DNA from: JAQIBY01 sp964418565
GTDB lineage: Bacteria > Bacteroidota > Bacteroidia > Bacteroidales > ML635J-15
Direction: 5' to 3'
DNA: 5,882 bases
Assembly: GCA_964418565.1 (NCBI GenBank)
Contig: CAYQMB010000151.1
Coordinates: forward strand, 1 to 5,882
In this document: in pieces, positions 1 to 5,882 of the stretch
How the letters are laid out: every line of letters begins with the position of its first letter
Numbering within the stretch: the first letter of the stretch is position 1
Made by a program: the position numbers and the translations under genes
Notes under the pieces: model-generated
Seen by the model: the letters and a program-made list of their open reading frames with translations, nothing else
The model's database searches: none
What the model was told of the DNA's origin: nothing

Positions 1-28
1 ATAAGTAATGCTTTAACGGTGGTTTTTC

Positions 29-60
29 TTGTGTTGTGTTGTGTTGTGTTGTGTTGTGTT
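29..60. repeat. Perfect pentanucleotide tandem repeat (GTGTT)6, AACAC on the minus strand
   Basis: Six complete GTGTT units fill 31-60, and the preceding TT at 29-30 keeps the period, giving 32 bp of perfect 5-nt periodicity. It is broken by C at 28 and C at 61. The tract lies downstream of a candidate leftward promoter (104-134), so it would be in the leader or the extreme 5' coding part of a gene running off the left edge. Because the unit is not a multiple of three, gain or loss of one unit would shift any reading frame through it. The repeat is read directly from the sequence; any role in phase variation is inference. Confidence 0.95.
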
Positions 61-103
61 CATACTGGTTTTTTTTGCGTGTTAAATATGCGCTGGAATA
101 ACA

Positions 104-134
104 CAAGTATAGGAATAATATCTTAAAAATCAAA
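104..134 (-). promoter_or_regulatory. Candidate Bacteroidota-type promoter, leftward
   Basis: On the minus strand TTTG (134-131) is followed by a 19-nt spacer and TATACTTG (111-104). This matches the Bacteroidota primary sigma consensus TTTG-N(17-23)-TAnnTTTG at all but one position. A transcript would start near 97-98 and run left through an A-rich stretch (about 70-77 on the minus strand) and then the AACAC repeat. It implies a divergent gene beyond the window's left edge, which is not seen here. Confidence 0.5.
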
Positions 135-428
135 ACCAACCCAATAAAAAGTGCTAATTTAGAATGACCACTAACGGTATAGTACTAATAAAATACAATG
201 TGGGCCGAAAAGTGTATGTAAGTGCAATTTTGGTGTATGGTGATTTTAAATAGATGATGCGCTTGTCTGTGATCATTAGTACAAAGGGCAGAAGGATATG
301 TTGAGCCCTGCTTGCCTGATTTATTCTATAATTTGACAGGTGGTGCTTAAGGATACTTTACAGGAAGCGTTTTCTCTTAATTATTGGTTAAAGCCGGTAA
401 AACAAGCTGGTGAATTTCACAGATTTAC
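127..428. other. AT-rich intergenic region without a recognisable gene
   Basis: This is the remaining gene-free stretch between the leftward promoter and the ribD promoter element. I see no ORF with coding character, no tRNA, and no strong terminator. There is no FMN riboswitch (RFN element): the conserved core blocks of that structure are absent upstream of ribD, so I see no flavin-responsive control. A second, weaker promoter-like string, TATAATTTG at 327-335 with GTTG at 300-303 (23-nt spacing), could give a ribD transcript with a leader of roughly 100 nt. Confidence 0.6.
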
Positions 429-436
429 TACTTTTG
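429..436 (+). promoter_or_regulatory. TAnnTTTG (-7 type) element directly upstream of ribD
   Basis: TACTTTTG is a perfect match to the Bacteroidota -7 consensus TAnnTTTG. It ends 8 nt before the ATG at 445. The best -33 candidate at suitable spacing is weak (GCTG at 406-409, 19-nt spacer). If it is used, transcription would begin within a few bases of the start codon, giving a leaderless or nearly leaderless mRNA. It also supports starting ribD at 445 rather than at the upstream in-frame GTG at 340. Confidence 0.5.
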
Positions 437-444
437 TTGCGGAT

Positions 445-1485
445 ATGAATCTGGATGAAACATATATGCAGCGTTGTCTGGAGCTCGCCCGTCACGGTTT
501 GGGCCATGTCAGTCCCAACCCTATGGTGGGTGCTGTTATCGTGAAAGATGATACCATCATTGGCGAAGGCTATCACCGGAAAATCGGTGAAGCTCACGCT
601 GAGGTCAATGCTATTGCTTCTGTTGAAAATCAGGCAGACCTGACATCATCCACTATGTATGTCAATCTGGAACCATGTGTTCATCATGGAAAAACACCAC
701 CATGCACCGATCTCATCATCCGCAAAGGCATTCCAACCGTCGTTGTCGGGATGACAGATCCCAACCCCAAAGTGGCAGGAAAAGGCGTGGAAAAGCTGCG
801 TGATAACGGTGTGAATGTGATCACAGGTATGTTGGAGGATGAGGCTAAGGAACTCAACCGCCGTTTCATTACTTTTTTCACCCAAAAGCGTCCGTATATA
901 ATTCTCAAATGGGCTGAAACCCGCGATGGATTCATTGATGTCAAGCGTCCGGTAGACCGCAGCAGTCATCCGAGCTGGATTACAAACAAATTTGGCAAGA
1001 TGCTGGTGCACAAGTGGCGCACTGAGGAAGATGCCTTTATGGTTGGCACACACACCGCAATTATGGACAACCCGCAGCTTACCGTACGCGAATGGACCGG
1101 AAGAAATCCCCTTCGGGTGAGCATTGATTATGACGGCACCCTGCCTCAGGATTTGTCATTGTTTAACGATGATGCTGACAGTCTGGTGTTTACCGGAAAA
1201 GAAAACAGTGAGTCCGGCCGCTTGAAACGCTTGTTTATCAGCAGCCGTAAAGATAATATTCAGGAAATTTTAAGTCTTCTTTATCAACAAAACGTGCAAT
1301 CGCTTGTGGTAGAAGGAGGCGCTGAATTGTTAAATTCATTCATAAACAAAGGCCTTTGGGATGAAGCCCGGGTGTTTGTGGGTGAATACCATTTCGGCGA
1401 AGGGGTGGAAGCTCCGCGCATTCGTGGTGTGAAGATGAAGCATCAGCAATTTGGAAACAGTGAATTAAAAATATTGAACCGATGA
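445..1485 (+). CDS. ribD: Bifunctional riboflavin biosynthesis protein RibD (deaminase/reductase)
   Basis: This cytosolic enzyme (346 aa) would carry out two consecutive riboflavin steps: zinc-dependent deamination of the diaminopyrimidinone ribosylamino phosphate made from GTP, then NADPH-dependent reduction of the ribosyl to a ribityl chain. The N-terminal half is a cytidine/deoxycytidylate deaminase fold with PNP (residues 24-26), HAE (51-53, zinc ligand and catalytic Glu), and the EPC (76-78) plus PPC (85-87) cysteines. The reductase domain begins near residue 150 (YIILKWAETRDGFID) and contains WIT, DNPQLTVR (208-215) and VEGG (289-292). All key residues are present and the length is normal. 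The frame stays open upstream to a GTG at 340, but ATG 445 fits E. coli RibD (MxxxxYM, then the LA helix) and the promoter element at 429-436. The stop overlaps the next gene by 4 nt (ATGA). The family assignment is very secure; the start is likely. Confidence 0.96.
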   Translation: MNLDETYMQRCLELARHGLGHVSPNPMVGAVIVKDDTIIGEGYHRKIGEAHAEVNAIASVENQADLTSSTMYVNLEPCVHHGKTPPCTDLIIRKGIPTVVVGMTDPNPKVAGKGVEKLRDNGVNVITGMLEDEAKELNRRFITFFTQKRPYIILKWAETRDGFIDVKRPVDRSSHPSWITNKFGKMLVHKWRTEEDAFMVGTHTAIMDNPQLTVREWTGRNPLRVSIDYDGTLPQDLSLFNDDADSLVFTGKENSESGRLKRLFISSRKDNIQEILSLLYQQNVQSLVVEGGAELLNSFINKGLWDEARVFVGEYHFGEGVEAPRIRGVKMKHQQFGNSELKILNR

Positions 1486-2402
1486 CACTGAGAAACACAT
1501 ACGTTAATCTGCATCCCTCAATCAGGCTTATGATTGTGTTTGCTCTTGTGTTTATCGGTTTGTTTATATCTCAGATCATTTCCGGTATCATCCTGTATTC
1601 CGCAACCTCGTCTGAAGTAGCTGTTACTGAAATGTGCATTGAAAACGTGAACGTTAACCTGTTGAAAATTATTCAGGTGATAAATTCATTGTTTACTTTT
1701 TTACTGCCGGCTTATGTTATAGCGCTTATTTCAAATCCCGACCCGGTGTATCATTTAAAAATGCGCCGCAGGCCAGACCTCAGACAGACTGTGATGACCA
1801 TCGCCCTGATTTTTTCAGGAATTGCTCTGATTAATATGATGGCATACTGGAACAGCAAGCTGGATTTACCACAGGGGATGGAGAGTCTGGAGCAGCTTAT
1901 GCTGAACATGGAAAAATCTGCCCAGCAGTTGCAGCAGCGAATGCTTGGAGTTGATAACATTGGTGGGTTGTTCGTAAATTTGTTTGTGATTGCTCTGGTA
2001 CCGGCAGTGAGTGAAGAGCTGCTTTTTCGCGGCATCATTCAGCGAACCATCAAAGAGTGGACAAACAACATTCACGTTGCCATCATTGTCACCGGCTTTT
2101 TGTTTTCATTTGTGCACTTTCAGTTTTTTGGGTTTTTACCGCGCATGTTTCTCGGTGTTGTGTTTGGATACCTGCTTTACTGGTCTGGTTCGTTATGGGT
2201 CCCGATAATAGCGCATTTTGTGAACAATGCACTGGCTGCTATATGGTATTTCATTTACTTTAAAACCAACGAAGCTGCTCCCAACCCCGATGAGTTTGGA
2301 GCTGACCCGTCCTCCATCTGGCTGTATGTATCAATCGCGGCCTTTACGGGTATAATCGTTTGGTTTGTGCGGTTTCGAAACCAACGGAAAGTTGGGGGAT
2401 AA
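1482..2402 (+). CDS. CPBP family intramembrane metalloprotease (Abi/Rce1-like)
   Basis: This is a 306-aa polytopic membrane protein. Hydrophobic segments lie near residues 15-38, 60-83, 103-121, 160-177, 196-212, 220-240, 241-260 and 279-295. The three CPBP catalytic motifs are intact: EExxxR (E178, E179, R183), FxxxH (F208, H212) and HxxxN (H245, N249). Family members are glutamate/metal-dependent intramembrane proteases related to the Rce1 CAAX protease, with varied and often unknown bacterial substrates. Between the third and fourth segments is a polar, Gln/Glu-rich, probably amphipathic helix (about residues 130-155), something I associate with Bacteroidota members. The ATG overlaps the ribD stop (ATGA), which predicts translational coupling, and no separate promoter is evident. 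The substrate is unknown, and a role in riboflavin metabolism should not be assumed from position alone. It ends 6 bp from the convergent gene's stop. Confidence 0.92.
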   Translation: MTLRNTYVNLHPSIRLMIVFALVFIGLFISQIISGIILYSATSSEVAVTEMCIENVNVNLLKIIQVINSLFTFLLPAYVIALISNPDPVYHLKMRRRPDLRQTVMTIALIFSGIALINMMAYWNSKLDLPQGMESLEQLMLNMEKSAQQLQQRMLGVDNIGGLFVNLFVIALVPAVSEELLFRGIIQRTIKEWTNNIHVAIIVTGFLFSFVHFQFFGFLPRMFLGVVFGYLLYWSGSLWVPIIAHFVNNALAAIWYFIYFKTNEAAPNPDEFGADPSSIWLYVSIAAFTGIIVWFVRFRNQRKVGG

Positions 2403-2408
2403 TCTGCC

Positions 2409-3998
2409 CTAAAAATACCGGCTCAACTGTGAGGGGTGTGTTCTCGCACCCAGCATGATGCCATAGTTAGTGAAGGTGGTTAAGGTTTCAGATCCTGATT
2501 TTCTGTAAAACGCGCGGGCAAATATTTCAAGGCTGCCTTGCGGTGCTGCCAGCCAGGAAAATTCGGATTCAAGGTATATCCATCGACGTTTAATGCCCTG
2601 CAGTATCTCATTTCCATAAGTTGATGCCGGAATGTAACCCATGTTGGGTCCGTCGCTTACCGGATAAAAAATATTCTCACCCATGCTTGTACCTGTGGGG
2701 CTTTCACCCTGAATGGCATAAAACCCTGTAAAGCTGAGCCGGTACATGCTGAACTGATAATTGATGTGACCCAGCATTTCCACAAAATTTGCTCCCAGAG
2801 GGTGAGCCAGCGACTGATACTGATGGGTGTATGTCTGGCTGATGTTGTTGTGAGCATACACAAACGGCCTTACTGCATTGGCTTCCGCCTGCACAAACAA
2901 GCCGTTAAGCCCAAAGGCATCATAGAGTTTGATGCCAAACTGACCACCATATTTGTTGGCAAACCAGCCGTAATCAAAACTGTCGTCATCCGGATTTAAG
3001 CGGTGCCGGATGTCCATCGCCAGTTCGCCCACCTTAAGGTCATCCAAAACAAATTGTCCGTATAAAACGCATTTTCCGAACGGATTGTATGAGATGTTAA
3101 AGCCCAGCAGAGCATTGTCAGAGCTTCCAAGTGAAAATTCAACCGGGCGGAAAAAGATGAACGGATTGAGGTATTGCGCCTCAAATCCGCCGCGTTGTTC
3201 GTTTGTCCACACAACGCTCTCAAACAAACCCAGGCTGACACGTTTGTGAATGTTCCAGCTCAGATAGTGCATGAGTGCAAACTTTCCGGGCTCCGGATCA
3301 AATGTCTGATAAGTGCTGTTGTTTAGCCACATCCAGTTGATGCGGTAGAGGATGTTGTCAACATCGGCATACAGGGATGCGTATGGGTAGGGGCTGCTGT
3401 TATCCGACAAAAGCAGTGAGCGGTAACCATCACCAACGACATGTTTGCCCATGCCTGTTTCAAGGCTTAATACCCATGGTGATTGATAATGCAGGTAAAC
3501 ATCCGGCATCCAGCCGACATTCCAGTGCCTGTTGATTCTTGATTGTGCAGTGTATCCGGGAATAATCTGCCTTTGCTGCATGCGGAGTCTGAGGTAATAT
3601 GGCTGCACACCGGCAAACATTTCAGCACCTGCATGCAATGCTACCTGATGATTTCCGGCTTTGTATGCCAGATCGGTGTTAAAGCCAATGCTGTTGTTGC
3701 TGGAAAATTCCTTTTCCTGCAACATGCCGGCACTGATGTAAAATGACGGGTAAAACGAAAAGTACAGGTTCTCTTTTTCCAGTTTATACTGAGAAAATTT
3801 TTGTGCGAGGCTGTCGGCCGGGTTCAGATACAAATGATTGACGGATGTGTGACCGGCAGATGAGTCGCTCAGTTGCCGTTTTTCCAGCATCAGCCGTGTG
3901 CTTTCAGTCATGCCTGTATTCAGCCAGTTTTGTGCGCTCAGCGAGCTGCTGAACAGAAGCAGTAAGGCAGGGGCAATATGGAACAGGCATCTTTTCAT
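2409..3998 (-). CDS. RemB/Wzi-like outer-membrane beta-barrel protein, downstream paralog
   Basis: This 529-aa protein begins with a signal peptide (MKR, hydrophobic 8-20, likely cleavage SLSA|Q at 22/23). It has no lipobox. After a polar segment (about 25-70) come alternating, aromatic-rich beta strands ending in a terminal Phe (LSRYF), as expected of an outer-membrane barrel. Landmarks are GDGYRSLLLSD (189-199), LFESVVW, QYLNP, DNALLGFN, DDL (319-321), YD (359-360), QAEANAVRP and AHPLG (H399). These blocks recur in the gene upstream and recall the capsule-assembly Wzi-like / gliding protein RemB family of Bacteroidota. E. coli Wzi anchors capsule; RemB is linked to Flavobacterium gliding. 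The actual function here is unknown. Its ATG overlaps the upstream stop by 1 nt (TGATG), so it is probably translated by coupling; no SD sequence is visible. The barrel call is good; the exact family name rests on motif memory. Confidence 0.8.
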   Translation of the reverse strand: MKRCLFHIAPALLLLFSSSLSAQNWLNTGMTESTRLMLEKRQLSDSSAGHTSVNHLYLNPADSLAQKFSQYKLEKENLYFSFYPSFYISAGMLQEKEFSSNNSIGFNTDLAYKAGNHQVALHAGAEMFAGVQPYYLRLRMQQRQIIPGYTAQSRINRHWNVGWMPDVYLHYQSPWVLSLETGMGKHVVGDGYRSLLLSDNSSPYPYASLYADVDNILYRINWMWLNNSTYQTFDPEPGKFALMHYLSWNIHKRVSLGLFESVVWTNEQRGGFEAQYLNPFIFFRPVEFSLGSSDNALLGFNISYNPFGKCVLYGQFVLDDLKVGELAMDIRHRLNPDDDSFDYGWFANKYGGQFGIKLYDAFGLNGLFVQAEANAVRPFVYAHNNISQTYTHQYQSLAHPLGANFVEMLGHINYQFSMYRLSFTGFYAIQGESPTGTSMGENIFYPVSDGPNMGYIPASTYGNEILQGIKRRWIYLESEFSWLAAPQGSLEIFARAFYRKSGSETLTTFTNYGIMLGARTHPSQLSRYF

Positions 3999-5500
3999 CA
4001 GAAATCACGAATTAAACGGTTCAGGTTTGTTTTTGTGCCAAATCGCAACCACATCAGGTCGTTTTCTGCAGTGTGGCGGTAGCTGATGCCAGCAAACGCC
4101 AGCCAGTGCCATGCCGGATTGATGATATACGCTACTTCTGTTTCGGCATACAGAAAGTTTTCCGCCGGTCCGGCAATAAATGCTCCGTCTGTGGGATATC
4201 CGGCAGGCATTACCACCTCGTTTTGTTCTTTTCCGCGCCGCATGTAGCTGATTTTTGCACGCACAGGAAAGCGTTTATAGCGGTATTGTAGCTCACCCAG
4301 AAATTCAGCCAGATTGGAACCTCCCGGATGGGCTACCGGCTGGTTGTAATGAGACCATCCGATTTCAGGTGTCGTGGATGCATAGGTGTTGGCGCGAATG
4401 TAATTATGTTCTGCCCGTGCATGCAGGTTTTTGATTCCCATGATATCGTAAAATACGGCACCAAGCTGCCAGGCATAGCGATTGTACGGATTTTTGAAGG
4501 TCAGGCTGCTGGTGTGCAGATCGTCAATGAGCAGTTGCAGGTAGTAATGGCTGTTATCCAGACGTAGCAAAGCATCAAAGCCTGTGATCAGATTGTCCCG
4601 GCTGTCGGTGCCCATCCAGGCAGCACGAATGCCCGGCAGGGGGTTGAGCATTTGTGGGTTAAAATCAGAATGCTGATTGTCAACATTGAACAATACGGCT
4701 TCGATAAACGCCAGCCTGAAAATATCGCTGAAGTGATACGCCAGTATGTTGTAACTGCTAAACTTGCGTTGATAGTTGCCTTCCAGGTTCTGGGCCGTTT
4801 CCCAGTTCATTAGGTTGTTGAAATTGGGATTCATCCACTGCATACTGAGGTTGGTGTAGCGCCAGTTTCCGAATTCAAGGCTGGTCTGAAGAAATAAAGA
4901 CTGAAAGGTGGCATCGGAAAGAAAAAGGCTGCGGTGGCCTTCGCCGATGAAGGGTTTATCGTGACCAAAGCGGAGATTTAAAAATTCTGCGGGCTGTATT
5001 TCTATGCTGCCGTATGCAGAAGCGTAATCCCAGTCGCTTTCGTTGTATGGTTTCATGCGGCCATAACCGGGAAGTACGCCATAAGTGGCAGCGTAGTTGT
5101 TGAGGTAATCCGGAAAGTGCCCCTGATTTTCAAAAAAGCTGGTATGAAACCATACTTTTTCGCTGAAATTACCGTGAATTTCTGCCCCCCGGGTGTTTAT
5201 CCATGTGCTGCCGTCCTGATGTTTCCCAACCTGAAAGTTGAATGCCGGGTTGAGAACGATGTGGTGATTTCCCCCGTTGGATTGCAGAGCAGGTTTGTTC
5301 AGCAGCCAGTTAAAAAAGCCGGATTTGGTATTCAGGCTGTCGGTAATGGTTTGAAGCTGATTGTGGTACACCAGGTTCAGGCTGGTCTTCAGGCTTTGCC
5401 GTTCGGATTCAAGGCTGTTAAGCTCTCGTTTTCCCAGAGGGCTTTGAGCAGCCAATGTAATGGATAACAGTCCGAATACCAGAATCAACCCGTGTTTCAT
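3998..5500 (-). CDS. RemB/Wzi-like outer-membrane beta-barrel protein, upstream paralog
   Basis: This 500-aa protein has a clear signal peptide (MKHGLILVFGLLSITLAA, probable cleavage before Gln19), then a helical, charged stretch (about 22-60), then amphipathic aromatic-rich strands to a C-terminal Phe (LIRDF), typical of outer-membrane beta-barrels. Shared blocks with the downstream gene are GEGHRSLFLSD (186-196), FIEAVLF, MLNP, DNLITGFD, DDL (326-328), YD (351-352), RAEHNYIRANTY and AHPGGSN (H391), in the same order, so the two are paralogs. By family this points to RemB/Wzi-like surface polysaccharide or motility-associated barrels; substrate and partner are unknown. The frame extends upstream to an ATG at 5557, but those 19 residues precede the signal peptide and a promoter-like sequence (5506-5537) lies inside them, so 5500 is chosen. 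The stop TGA overlaps the next gene's ATG by one base. There is no T9SS C-terminal domain. Confidence 0.8.
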   Translation of the reverse strand: MKHGLILVFGLLSITLAAQSPLGKRELNSLESERQSLKTSLNLVYHNQLQTITDSLNTKSGFFNWLLNKPALQSNGGNHHIVLNPAFNFQVGKHQDGSTWINTRGAEIHGNFSEKVWFHTSFFENQGHFPDYLNNYAATYGVLPGYGRMKPYNESDWDYASAYGSIEIQPAEFLNLRFGHDKPFIGEGHRSLFLSDATFQSLFLQTSLEFGNWRYTNLSMQWMNPNFNNLMNWETAQNLEGNYQRKFSSYNILAYHFSDIFRLAFIEAVLFNVDNQHSDFNPQMLNPLPGIRAAWMGTDSRDNLITGFDALLRLDNSHYYLQLLIDDLHTSSLTFKNPYNRYAWQLGAVFYDIMGIKNLHARAEHNYIRANTYASTTPEIGWSHYNQPVAHPGGSNLAEFLGELQYRYKRFPVRAKISYMRRGKEQNEVVMPAGYPTDGAFIAGPAENFLYAETEVAYIINPAWHWLAFAGISYRHTAENDLMWLRFGTKTNLNRLIRDF

Positions 5501-5505
5501 GTGAG

Positions 5506-5537
5506 GAAATATACAAATTATTTTGGATTCGGGCAAA
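5506..5537 (-). promoter_or_regulatory. Bacteroidota-type promoter for the barrel-protein operon
   Basis: On the minus strand TTTG (5537-5534), a 20-nt spacer and TATATTTC (5513-5506) match TTTG-N(17-23)-TAnnTTTG with one mismatch. The -7 element ends just 5 nt before the ATG at 5500-5498, so the expected transcription start falls on or next to the start codon, suggesting a leaderless mRNA. An overlapping alternative, TAATTTG (5520-5514), is less well spaced. It supports the 5500 start and a two-gene leftward operon. Confidence 0.55.
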
Positions 5538-5659
5538 AGGCCGTTGGCCGGGAGCATGCAATCTTTCAGGACGGTATGAATTTGACGTATACCGTTAAAT
5601 CAAAATGTTATTGTCCACTGCATGAAGATGTGACGGGTTGATGCTGTGCTGGAGCATTA

Positions 5660-5675
5660 TGTCCCGGTAGGGACA
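5660..5675. repeat. Short palindrome TGTCCC-GGTA-GGGACA
   Basis: Two perfect 6-bp arms flank a 4-bp loop. From memory, palindromes of the TGTCCC...GGGACA type recur in intergenic DNA of many Bacteroidota genomes, where they create spurious short peptides. I cannot confirm copies elsewhere from this window, and there is only one copy here. Without a T-run it is not a convincing terminator. Confidence 0.6.
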
Positions 5676-5732
5676 GAATGTCGGTTAGCTGTTTCCTGGT
5701 AATCAGGTTGAACAATCGGAAAACCTGCGCCC

Positions 5733-5869
5733 GGGCGGAGGCGGATAGCTTGCCGCCGGCAGTGCTTTTGCTGCCTGTAGCTGTGGCAGAGTGGCGGAAT
5801 CAAACTCCTGTCCACAGCTTTACAGGCAGCAAAAGCAATGCCCGGCAACTAGCAGCCGCCAGCCTGCCC
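5733..5869. repeat. Long imperfect inverted repeat (cruciform/hairpin, arms of about 55 bp)
   Basis: The core is a 24-bp left arm (5763-5786) whose reverse complement recurs at 5812-5837, identical except for two extra bases (TT at 5820-5821). The pairing continues outward with small bulges: TAGCTTGCCGCCGGCAG on the left against TAG-TTGCCG-GGCAT on the complement of the right, then GGGC..GGCGG blocks, giving arms of about 5733-5786 and 5812-5869. The 25-bp centre (5787-5811) can itself add a few pairs. No T-run follows either side, so it is not a standard intrinsic terminator. It resembles an intergenic palindromic repeat or a MITE-like element, but no direct-repeat target-site duplication or complete boundary can be established because the window ends 13 bp further on. 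Confidence 0.85.
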
Positions 5870-5882
5870 ACTATCTAAAAGT

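Larger units (their letters stand above)
5538..5882. other. Gene-free region rich in inverted repeats
   Basis: No convincing gene is present between the barrel operon's promoter and the right edge. Short open frames on both strands (about 63-66 codons) run through palindromic DNA and have no signal, domain or coding character. What it does contain is a 7-bp inverted repeat (5571-5577 with 5589-5595), a small palindrome (5660-5675) and a long imperfect inverted repeat (5733-5869). From about 5720 on it is clearly more GC-rich than the left intergenic region. Confidence 0.6.

Noticed and set aside
1..126. Plus-strand frame open from the left edge to TAA at 124-126
   Set aside because: It translates mainly the GTGTT repeat (Val/Leu/Cys low complexity) and has no recognisable protein character; a chance open frame is more likely than a gene end.
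182..282. 8-bp inverted repeat GTACTAAT / ATTAGTAC separated by 85 nt
   Set aside because: Short arms at large spacing in AT-rich DNA are readily expected by chance, and the match does not extend.
340..444. Upstream extension of ribD to the in-frame GTG at 340 (35 extra residues)
   Set aside because: The extra residues have no counterpart in RibD, the ATG at 445 aligns with the usual N-terminus, and a TAnnTTTG promoter element lies within the extension.
250..444. FMN riboswitch upstream of ribD
   Set aside because: The conserved RFN core sequences and multi-helix arrangement are not present.
646..1053. 135-codon minus-strand ORF inside ribD
   Set aside because: It is the antisense shadow of a strongly conserved RibD coding region, with no domain or start signal of its own.
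5117..5467. 116-codon plus-strand ORF opposite the first barrel gene
   Set aside because: It is antisense to the signal-peptide and N-terminal coding region of a well-supported gene and has no recognisable features.
5501..5557. Upstream ATG at 5557 for the first barrel protein (19 extra residues)
   Set aside because: It would bury the signal peptide behind a neutral extension, and the -7 and -33 promoter elements lie inside it.
5571..5595. 7-bp inverted repeat ACGGTAT / ATACCGT with 11-nt loop
   Set aside because: A weak stem without a T-run and with no gene end nearby on either strand; it could be an operator, but nothing else supports that.
5733..5869. Integron attC site, CRISPR repeat or intrinsic terminator as explanations of the inverted repeat
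   Set aside because: No paired RYYYAAC/GTTRRRY core sites, no repeat-spacer periodicity, and no T-run after the stem on either strand.
5657..5878. Overlapping 63- and 66-codon ORFs on opposite strands near the right edge
   Set aside because: Both run across the palindrome and the long inverted repeat, so they are by-products of repeat DNA rather than genes.

Overview
The window looks like a chromosomal segment of a member of the Bacteroidota. The reasons are the RibD and CPBP sequence styles, two RemB/Wzi-like outer-membrane barrel proteins with 'A|Q'-type signal peptides, promoter-like TTTG / TAnnTTTG elements, and no clear Shine-Dalgarno sequences. I cannot name a genus. Base composition is moderate inside the genes and AT-rich in the left intergenic region.

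Layout: (1) 1-444 holds no complete gene. It contains a perfect pentanucleotide tandem repeat (29-60), a good candidate leftward promoter (104-134) aimed at a gene beyond the left edge, and a perfect TAnnTTTG element just before ribD. (2) 445-2402 is a rightward pair: ribD (bifunctional riboflavin-biosynthesis deaminase/reductase) overlapping by 4 nt (ATGA) with a CPBP-family intramembrane metalloprotease. (3) 2409-5500 is a leftward pair of paralogous RemB/Wzi-like outer-membrane beta-barrel proteins, joined by a 1-nt TGATG overlap and apparently transcribed from a promoter at 5506-5537. The two operons converge with only 6 bp between their stop codons. (4) 5501-5882 has no convincing gene. 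Beyond the promoter it carries a small TGTCCC/GGGACA palindrome and a long imperfect inverted repeat (5733-5869) typical of dispersed intergenic repeat DNA.

How the genes work together: ribD supplies two consecutive riboflavin steps. The CPBP protein is probably co-translated with it but has no obvious metabolic link. The two barrel proteins share several sequence blocks and are probably made together, so they may act as a pair at the outer membrane (surface polysaccharide or motility-associated function by family analogy).

No complete, clearly novel multi-gene system is visible. The points most worth a second look are the pentanucleotide repeat between a promoter and an unseen leftward gene, the long inverted repeat at the right edge, the tandem diverged RemB/Wzi-like pair, and promoter elements so close to two start codons that leaderless mRNAs are plausible.
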